Positions 57,063-64,000 of a stretch of DNA of 64,000 nucleotides are shown one piece after another; the first letter of the stretch is position 1; each line of letters opens with the position of its first letter. A model generated the notes under the pieces. The model saw only the letters and a list, made by a program, of their open reading frames with translations. It was not told the DNA's origin and did no database searches. This DNA comes from Uloborus plumipes (taxonomy: Eukaryota; Arthropoda; Arachnida; Araneae; Uloboridae), in contig JAXGGA010001144.1 in the NCBI GenBank assembly GCA_038373865.1, forward strand, positions 1 through 64,000, given 5' to 3'. Position numbers and translations under genes: made by a program.

Positions 57063-57244
57063 CAGGACACGAGCAAGATATTCCGGTGCTCTGGGCCTCA
57101 TTCTTTTTTGGGGCCTCCTTCCCTTCAAACTTTACAATTTACGGTATTTGATAAAACAATTTTTAACCCAATGACTTGAACAATTTTAGTCTTTTGGAGG
57201 CCGTAGGCCACTGCCTAGTTGGCCTATTCAGAAATCAGGCCCTG
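57063..57244. mobile_element. Probable decayed hAT-type MITE
   Basis: CAGGACACGAGC at the left and GAAATCAGGCCCTG at the right, flanked by GTCGTAAT (57055-57062) and ATTGTAAT (57245-57252), a 6/8 match. It contains a GGCC-rich palindromic stretch (GGAGGCCGTAGGCC). Tentative. Confidence 0.45.
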
Positions 57245-57252
57245 ATTGTAAT

Positions 57253-57934
57253 GTCTCCAAAAAAGCGATTTTACTGAAGGAAAACTTGGATTGAAATGTT
57301 ATTTTGTGATATTTTATTTTTATTAGTGAGTATAAATTTTTCATTGAAGAAATTTTGTATGCAAATGCAACACAACTTAAATTTTAAAATCTTTATTCCT
57401 TTGTTTTATGATCATGAATATTTGTTTTAACAGCTTCATGACTTAAGCAATAAATATATTTTTGGATCATACTTCAATTTGATCTATAAAATACTGATTA
57501 TATTATTGATTGAATGTCACTAGATGGCAGCACTAACTGTTCTCAAACGACACTAAAAATGGGAGGTAAATTCGGTTCGTGATCGTGATTGAGAAATTGT
57601 TGTTATTTCTAACTATACTGTAAATATGTATGCTGTCAAACATTTTCAGTTCTTATTATTCTTTTTTATGGAAGTTAAAGCGAAAAAGGGAAATTTAAAG
57701 TCATTGTTCAAAATGCGTAAGAAAAAAGAGGGTAAGATAACTTGTATCTTACTTTTCTGTGTATAAGTTAAGGAATAAAACATTGTTTGAGCACATCCAC
57801 TGCACCTGAAACAGTATAATGCTATGATTATATTTGTGCCAAATCTTTAAAATTGTATTGTATTTTTTTTTCTTCCTATTCTATCCTTTTCTATGTTCAT
57901 ATTTTACCATAATTTTCTTTTTTAAATCCTACAG
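57253..57934. other. End of TEP-like intron 1
   Basis: AT-rich intron leading to the acceptor TTTTTAAATCCTACAG, which ends at 57934. Nothing else recognised. Confidence 0.45.
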
Positions 57935-58115
57935 GAGATATTTTATCACTGCATCAAAAACAGTGCGTCCAGGTCAAGTGTATAGCATTTATGCTACTGT
58001 ATATAAATCTATTTATCCTATTAGTGTTAGAGCTTCAATTCATCGAAATGGTGTGGAGTTGGTTTCAGCTGTTCAAGAATGTCAGTCCTCTGTTCCAGAA
58101 ACTTTATTGTTAAAA
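57935..58115 (+). CDS. CD109/TEP-like gene, exon for macroglobulin domain 1
   Basis: 181 nt between AG at 57933-57934 and donor GTAAGA at 58116. It reads (P)RYFITASKTVRPGQVYSIY, then the strand-rich ATVYKSIYPISVRASIHRNG, ending ETLLLK. The RPGQ turn after a Tyr-Phe strand is typical of the first macroglobulin domain of CD109 and arthropod TEPs. It joins exon 52045-52155 by completing a Pro codon and ends in phase 0, as the next exon requires. The longer open frame at 57834-58163 is this exon plus intron sequence. Confidence 0.9.
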
Positions 58116-59018
58116 GTAAGATATTTTAAATTCATTTGTTTGAATTATCTTAATATTTCTTGATGGGTATGCAATGTTTTAAATCTAACATTTTGCTTTC
58201 TTTAGCTCTTTTGTTTTTTCCTCCTAACCATTTAGTAAATTTTACGCTTTGTTATTTTCGTTAATTCTATGACATTAAGAAGAAAAAAAAGCTTGTATTT
58301 TAGTATAAACACACATATTTTTTTTTGTTTGAATTAAATCTTTTTAACCAAAATATGTTCATCACATAATTGGCTTTCTTCCCAGCTATGCTAGTCTTAG
58401 TCAATTATCAACCTCTTCCTGAAGATCAAGGGCCCTTTAAACTATTCACCTCATTTCAAGTAACTTTTCCAATAAACTCTTTCAAATGCCTATAACTCTG
58501 CACTGCATATTTGTAAAATATAGAAAGGAAAATGATTTTTTTCAAGACTAAATCAATTGCAATTGATAATTATTTTTATAAAGTGTTTCCTTTGGACCAA
58601 TCATGAATTTTTATCACAATGAGTCAGGAAAGAATAGCTTCAATGTGATCCAAAACTCTAGGCATCAAATTTAGCACCTAAGAGAGGCTAAATCAAAAAA
58701 GGCTTAAGAGACGGGCCAAATAAAAATTTCGGGTGCAAAATGCGACCTTACATCTAAATACTGTGTATGATTTTTCGTGTTTGGATGTGTCACTTACAAA
58801 ACCGTTTACTAAGTTGTTATTAAGTAAATAAATTATTCAAAAATCTTCGGAAATTTTCCTACTTAAATTTGCTGAATTTTGTGGTATGCACTATTGTTTA
58901 TTCATAAATCCTATCGTACTGCAATACAAAAAAATCATCTTACCAGTTGCTTTTTCTCATTTGAGAAATTTCATTTTTTTTAATGCATATTAGTTTCATC
59001 TATCTTACAAATCCATTT
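58116..59018. other. TEP-like intron 2, left part
   Basis: AT-rich intron sequence; no element boundary seen before the LINE fragment at 59019. Confidence 0.5.
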
Positions 59019-59660
59019 GATCTAGGTGTCTTAATAAATCAGGATTTCAAGTCTAGTCAACAGTGCAGCATAGCTAGTAACAAAGCCAATAGGATGCTTG
59101 GGTTTATTAATAGATCTATTTCAAACAAATCTAAGAAGGTTCTTCTGCCTCTATATAGAAGTTTGGTAAGACCTCATTTGGAGTATGCTGTTCAGTTTTG
59201 GTCTCCTTATCTGAAGAAAGACATTAATTTATTGGAAAGGGTACAAAGAAGGGCTACAAGGTTAGTGAATGGGTTTTCTAATTTAGACTATGATTCCAGA
59301 CTTAGAATGCTTAATATGTATAGTCTTGAGCGAAGGAGAGCCAGAGGGGACATGATTCAGTTGTTTAAATTTATTAAAATGAATGATGTTACGGGGTTAG
59401 ATTTTCGCACGGAAAGCAGGACAAGGGGTCATTGTTTTAAGCTGTTTAAATCTCAGGCTAATCTTGAAATTCGAAAAAATTACTATTTTAGCAGGGTAGT
59501 GGGAACTTGGAACAGCTTACCGGAAGAGGCGGTAAAGAGCAATGGAGTAGATGGCTTTAAGAGGGCCATTGATCTTCATTGGGGTCTTTAATTTGACTAG
59601 GACCAGCCCAGTTGGGCCCAGAGCCTGCTGCTGGTCGCCACATTTGTATTTGTATTTTAC
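59019..59660 (+). mobile_element. 5'-truncated CR1-like LINE in TEP-like intron 2
   Basis: Matches the 3' third of the LINE at 62547-64000 from GATCTAGGTGTCTTAATAAA onwards. It encodes the C-terminal part of the pol protein (ISNKSKKVLLPLYRSLVRPH, then LEYAVQFWSPYLKK, RVQRRAT and GTWNSLPEE) with a stop near 59591. The short untranslated end carries GGCCCAGAGCCTGCTGCTGG and a (TTTGTA)n tail. The RT catalytic region is missing. The insertion lies between TEP-like exons and is in the sense direction. Confidence 0.9.
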
Positions 59661-59798
59661 GAGAAATTGAATTTTTAAGACATAAAATTATACGTTATTT
59701 TCTTTTACTGAGTAAAATGTTTTACCCGTTAATCATGTTTAATAAAAAAAATTCTTTTGTTTTAATGATTTATTAAATAAGTTTGAAATTGTGTTTAG

Positions 59799-59967
59799 AT
59801 ACCTCCTACTAGTCTTTCTGGAACTTATAAACTACGAATAGAGGGAGATATTCATGGAGTCCTTGGAGGAACTGCATTTTACAATGAATCAGAGCTTGTG
59901 TATTCTCAGAGATCAATGACTATTTTTATTCAGACAGATAAACCTATTTATATTCAAGGAGAAACTA
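59799..59967 (+). CDS. CD109/TEP-like gene, exon joining macroglobulin domains 1 and 2
   Basis: 169 nt from acceptor GTGTTTAG (ends 59798) to donor GTGAGC (59968). It reads IPPTSLSGTYKLRIEGDIHG, then GGTAFYNESELVYSQR and MTIFIQTDKPIYIQGET. The phrase IQTDKPIY-x-x-G is the hallmark start of macroglobulin domain 2 across the alpha-2-macroglobulin family. It starts in phase 0 and leaves one base, which the next exon completes. Confidence 0.93.
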
Positions 59968-60525
59968 GTGAGCATACTTTTTAAAAATCTCATACTTGTC
60001 AACTGTAATGTGCTTGAGTGTATATATCTTAATTTGTTTTAAAATTGTAGTGTTGGCTAATTTTTAAAGAATAATTATTGAAAAACATTGAATTGGATAT
60101 TGTTGCTGTTTCGCTGAGCTTCTTTTTTTCCCCATCGAAAGCCAAATCTGAAAATTTAATTTCAATTATGATAAGAAAAAATACTATGGCTGCTGAATCT
60201 CACTTTTTTTTTTTTTTTAAATTTATTTTGGTACTATTTTTACTGATTTACATGAAACAAAAGAAGTGATGCTCAGTTTTATTTCTTAAATATGCATACA
60301 TAATTCAATAGGGGTGCTAGAAAGTTATGTTCTGTTCACATCTAATTGACATTCTGATAATTTTTTCTCAAATAAGAACTTTTACTGTATTCTTAAAAAG
60401 AATTTTTTTGTAAAACAGGAATAAAATTTAAAAATTGTTTCACTGTGCATTTAAGTACTTTTTCGAATTATTTCTGAATTTTTTATTTTTTCCTTAACAC
60501 TATATGTTTTGTCTTTCATCTATAG

Positions 60526-60648
60526 TTTATTTTCGTGCCATACCAGTCACTACTGATTTGAAAGCATTTTCGGATGCCATTGATGTGTTCATTCTTGATC
60601 CTAGAAGAACTATTATGCGCAGGTGGTTATCTAGGCAGACAAATCTTG
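60526..60648 (+). CDS. CD109/TEP-like gene, macroglobulin domain 2 exon
   Basis: 123 nt from acceptor CATCTATAG (ends 60525) to donor GTGAAT (60649). With the carried base it reads IYFRAIPVTTDLKAFSDAID then VFILDPRRTIMRRWLSRQTN. This corresponds to the V-K-F-R-V-I-P-V strand and the D-P-x-x-x-R-I-x-x-W segment of macroglobulin domain 2. It ends with one base carried to the next exon. Confidence 0.92.
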
Positions 60649-61470
60649 GTGAATATTTTTTTCATTTTAATTGCATTTATTTAACTCGACTTATGTTGGT
60701 TATGTGTTTCAAAGTGAATTTTCAACCTCCTATTATTATTCTTTTCCCACTCCTTTTGGCTTTTTTCTTAAAACATTTCAAGTTAGTCCTCGCAGTGCTG
60801 GGGTGAGTTCAAAACAGAAAATCTAGTTGTCAACATTATGTGACGAATTACAAATGAAGATCCCTGAACAAAATTAAATGTATAGCGATTTGAAAAGTCC
60901 ATTATATAAAATACTGGTCTTCAAGAACAAGACCGCAAAATTAAAAAATAGGCTCCTTTTCAGATGTTTGTTTGTTTATTTAATCACAAAGGAAAAAAAA
61001 GAGAAAAGTTCTTGTTTTAGGCTCTTGATATAACTTGGCGATATACCCAAGATCATTCTAAGACAAAGCTATTGATTCTGTGATGTACTATTAACACTGT
61101 TTAGCACATTTTGCCTTAAGGCACCATCTTATCCGCTGCAACTATCTTTTTTTCAATCTGTTTTTCTTTGAGGACTTCTTATTACCCTCCTAATGTAAGT
61201 CATATATAATTCACTTCTGGTTTGTTTATTTTCACCTATCTACCTGGCAATTCAGTCAACAAATTGGCACGAAGGGTATACCTACTTTGATTCCTGCTGA
61301 CACATTTTTCACCTTGTCATAACTAGGTTTTAAAAAGTTAATAATGAATTTTTGAATTTTTCTATGAATAGTTTTCCTCTAAATAATGTGGAATTAGTTT
61401 TTCATCATTTCTATGTTTAATTTATACTAATTTATATAGTTGCATTTTTATATCATTTGACATATCATAG
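60649..61470. other. TEP-like intron 4
   Basis: AT-rich intron sequence with canonical boundaries. No mobile element could be delimited. Confidence 0.5.
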
Positions 61471-61544
61471 GCGCTGTCAGCTTGAGTTATGAACTGTCTT
61501 TACAACCTCAGTTTGGAAATTGGACAATTCAAGTTGTTGCACAG
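61471..61544 (+). CDS. CD109/TEP-like gene, end of macroglobulin domain 2
   Basis: 74 nt from acceptor CATATCATAG (ends 61470) to donor GTAATT (61545). It reads GAVSLSYELSLQPQFGNWTI then QVVAQ. The G-x-W-x-I-x-V close of the domain is typical of the family. It ends in phase 0. No further exon of this gene is seen before the window end, so the remainder lies beyond position 64000. Confidence 0.92.
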
Positions 61545-61841
61545 GTAATTATAGTTTTTCAACCTAAGTACTAGGCTTCTGTGTGTAGGGGGGGGGGGGC
61601 AGTTAATAGCTTAGCAGATTTGTAAAATATTTTTTCTTCTACAATTTTTTTTTGCTTTGTAAGCTTTGTTAAGTACCCCATTTGAAACACGTTTTATACC
61701 TTGGTGATAGGAATAAATGAATTTTTTGCCTGAAAGAGTACTTGCGAAGCTCATCTGATTGTGAAATCATACAAGAGATTCTTAGCAATGGTTAATCTTT
61801 GGATTATCCAATGACTTAAAGTATGATCATTCAGTTATATA

Positions 61842-62003
61842 TACTGTCGTCCCCACTTAATCGGGTAACGGATAAACAAATGCCCTGCTTGTACCAAGAA
61901 AATGTATTGGAACCAATGCCATAGACGCAATGTTAAAGATTCCCGCTTAATCGAATAATATTTCTTGGAACCGACAGTATCCGTTTAAGCGGGGCCGACA
62001 GTA
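61842..62003. mobile_element. 162-bp pogo/Tc1-type MITE in TEP-like intron 5
   Basis: Inverted ends TACTGTCGTCCCCACTTAAT and AAGCGGGGCCGACAGTA, flanked by TA (61840-61841 and 62004-62005). CCCGCTTAATCG and TTAATCGGG repeats lie inside. Ends of the ACTGTCG..CCC type with TA duplication fit pogo-like elements. A G-run of about 12 lies upstream near 61589-61600. Confidence 0.75.
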
Positions 62004-62546
62004 TATGTATATTTTTTAGTGTATCATTACTGCACACACTCAGTCATGATTTTTTCCTGTTATGATGGATTTTATATTTTCTAAGATCGTGCGTTGTAAA
62101 TTATGAGCTTGAAAGTCTGAATCACACAAGGCACACCTTTTAAATTTTGTCAATTGAGTATTTATAGTTTTAGATCTTAATTAAATTTTTTTTTTTTGTA
62201 CTGTACAGAGAAAAAAAGATATTTTAAACATACATTTTGCTCTTTAGCAATATTTTTACAGGTTATAAGTTAGATGTCTGCCTATTGAGTCATTACACCT
62301 GTAGCTATTTTTCGTAGTATATTTTACTTATTTTAAAACACAATTTAGATTCATCATGCATAGTTGCTCATATTAAAAATTTCATTCGATGTCATTAAAG
62401 AAGTGTAAGGAATAGTAATAAAAGTAGTTACTACCAGTCTCCAAATATTTTTCCTGCCTATTTCATACATTTATGTGTATTATATGCTATGCACTTTTCA
62501 ATATTTGTATTACTAAGTTTAACAACTCATTTTATACGACACAAAT

Positions 62547-64000
62547 ACAAATACAAATGTGACGACCAGCAACAGGCTCTGGGCCCAACTGGGCTGGTCC
62601 TAGTCAAATTATAGATCCCAATGAAGATCAATGGCCCTCTTAAAACTATCTACTCCCTTGCTCCTCACCGCCTCTTCCGGTAAACTATTCCAAGTTCCCA
62701 CTACTCTGCTAAAATAGTAATTTTTCCGAATTTCCAGGTTAGCCTGAGATTTAAACAGCTTATAACAATGACCCCTTGTCCTGCTTTCCGTGCAAAAATT
62801 TAACCCTATAACATCTTTCATTTTGATAAATTTAAACAACTGAATCATGTCCCCTCTGGTTCTCCTTTGCTCAAGACTATACATATTAAGCATTCTAAGT
62901 CTGGAATCATAGTCTAAATTAGAAAGTCCTTTCACTAACTTTGTAGCCCTCCTTTGTACCCTTTCCAATAAATTAATATCTTTCTTAAGATATGGAGACC
63001 AAAACTGAACAGCATACTCTAAATGAGGTCTTACCAAACTTCTATATAAAGGCAGAAGAACCTTCTTAGATTTGTTTGAAATAGATCTATTTATAAACCC
63101 AAGCATCCTATTGGCTTTGTTACTAGCTATGCTGCACTGTTGACTAAACTTGAAGTCTTGATTTATTAAGACACCTAGATCCATAACATTTTCTGCCTTA
63201 CTAATGACTGAACCCTGTAAATAATAGCTTGTATGCTTATTCCCATGACCTAAATGCAGCACTTGACATTTCCCAACATTTACTGCCATGCCCCACTTGT
63301 CTGCCCACTTAGTAATATGATCCAAATCCTCTTGCAGCTGATTTACTTGTTCATCATTTTCTACAACCCTCATAACTTTGACATCATCAGCAAAACAATT
63401 CATGTTTCCAGAAACATTTTCATGAATATCATTCATAAAAATAATAAACAAAAGTGGACCTAAAACTGATCCTTGGGGAACCCCACTTAAAACCTCACTC
63501 CATTTAGAATGATTACCCCTTACAACTACTCTTTGTTTCCTTCCTGTCAGCCAATTCCTAACCCAAACTAAAATTTTACCTCCAATTCCTATATCAGCTA
63601 ATTTACTGAGTAGTGCAACATGCGGTACCTTATCGAAAGCTTTTTGAAAATCAATGTAAACAATATCTACACACTTTTTGTTATCTAAAGCCATGGTGAC
63701 CTTGTCATAAAAATGTAATAAATTAGTAGCACACGATTTACCTTTCCTGAAACCATACTGCAAACTAGTCAACAGACTATTATTTTCTAAGAAATCCATA
63801 ATCTTAATTTTTAATAAAGTTTCAAAAATTTTGCAAACCACTGAAGTAAGACTGACAGGTCTATAATTTCCTGCATTACCTCTAGACCCTTTCTTGAAGA
63901 GTGGCGTAATGTTAGCCAATTTCCAGTCCTCTGGCACTGTCCCTGAGTTATACGAAGCATTGAAAATTTTTACAATAGTATCTACTAATTCCTCAGCACA
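62547..64000 (-). mobile_element. CR1-like LINE, 3' part, continues past window end
   Basis: On the minus strand, an open RT frame is followed by a short untranslated end with GGCCCAGAGCCTGTTGCTGG and a tail of ATTTGT repeats ending near 62547. Same family as 59019-59660, with many base differences. It lies antisense to the TEP-like gene, after the last exon seen. Its 5' part is outside the window. Confidence 0.92.
62609..64000 (-). CDS. CR1-like LINE reverse transcriptase, partial
   Basis: Open on the minus strand from the window edge (no stop through 64000) to the stop just before 62609; the GTG near 63937 is internal, not a start. RT motifs in order from the amino end: NYRPVSLTSVVCKIFE, FRKGKSC, YIDFQKAFDKV (motif A, catalytic Asp present), SGVPQGSVLGPLLF (motif B) and CFADDVKV (motif C, both Asp present). 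The C-terminal section SLVRPHLEYAVQFWSPYLKK and LERVQRRAT is typical of CR1/jockey-like proteins in arthropods. No frameshift or stop is visible in this part, so this copy may encode an active RT if its 5' end is complete. The endonuclease domain would lie outside the window. Confidence 0.92.
   Translation of the reverse strand, partial: CAEELVDTIVKIFNASYNSGTVPEDWKLANITPLFKKGSRGNAGNYRPVSLTSVVCKIFETLLKIKIMDFLENNSLLTSLQYGFRKGKSCATNLLHFYDKVTMALDNKKCVDIVYIDFQKAFDKVPHVALLSKLADIGIGGKILVWVRNWLTGRKQRVVVRGNHSKWSEVLSGVPQGSVLGPLLFIIFMNDIHENVSGNMNCFADDVKVMRVVENDEQVNQLQEDLDHITKWADKWGMAVNVGKCQVLHLGHGNKHTSYYLQGSVISKAENVMDLGVLINQDFKFSQQCSIASNKANRMLGFINRSISNKSKKVLLPLYRSLVRPHLEYAVQFWSPYLKKDINLLERVQRRATKLVKGLSNLDYDSRLRMLNMYSLEQRRTRGDMIQLFKFIKMKDVIGLNFCTESRTRGHCYKLFKSQANLEIRKNYYFSRVVGTWNSLPEEAVRSKGVDSFKRAIDLHWDL

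Overview
This is AT-rich eukaryotic nuclear DNA, most likely from an arthropod and perhaps a chelicerate. The evidence is a spliced CD109/thioester-protein (TEP) type gene with long introns, a BEL/Pao retrotransposon, CR1-like LINEs and tRNA-derived SINEs. The sequence alone does not fix the species. Apart from one host gene and one tRNA gene, almost everything that can be identified is mobile DNA.

Region by region. Positions 1-14,400 hold no convincing gene. They carry small non-autonomous DNA transposons (two related elements with GGGGCGAT-rich ends, a 1.16 kb hAT-type element at 5701-6859, a TTAA-flanked element at 13891-14402) and the right half of a decayed foldback element with a broken small coding region (8060-9045). 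Positions 14,614-20,596 are a complete BEL/Pao element on the minus strand: apparently identical 131-bp LTRs, a 5-bp target duplication, and one uninterrupted 1,788-codon gag-pol frame whose protease and reverse transcriptase catalytic boxes are both altered. Positions 22,724-23,983 are a MITE with a Mutator-like foldback element inside it.

Positions 24,441-33,237 contain the most striking structures. Two very long palindromes (2.8 kb and 4.3 kb) have arms about 97% identical by eye in the stretches compared, matching terminal sequences and 4-bp target duplications. The larger has a 0.76 kb loop encoding an intact 127-aa protein. The terminus and the protein motif recur in the 8-9 kb element, which defines a family of foldback elements carrying a small gene. 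A 1.24 kb hAT element has inserted into only one arm of the larger palindrome.

Positions 33-51 kb hold further hAT-type elements (several nested), a Helitron (39897-41562), a second TTAA-flanked element, a TA-flanked element and SINEs. From 52,045 to the window end lies the 5' part of the CD109/TEP-like gene on the plus strand. Five exons join in frame: a signal-peptide exon and four exons for the first two macroglobulin domains. Its first intron contains SINE and hAT insertions and an intron-bearing elongator tRNA-Met gene with its own T-run terminator. Introns 2 and 5 carry two copies of one LINE family in opposite orientations; the second runs off the window.

Only the TEP-like gene and the tRNA look like host functions. 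The rest records many rounds of nested transposition, and the target duplications allow the insertions to be put in order.
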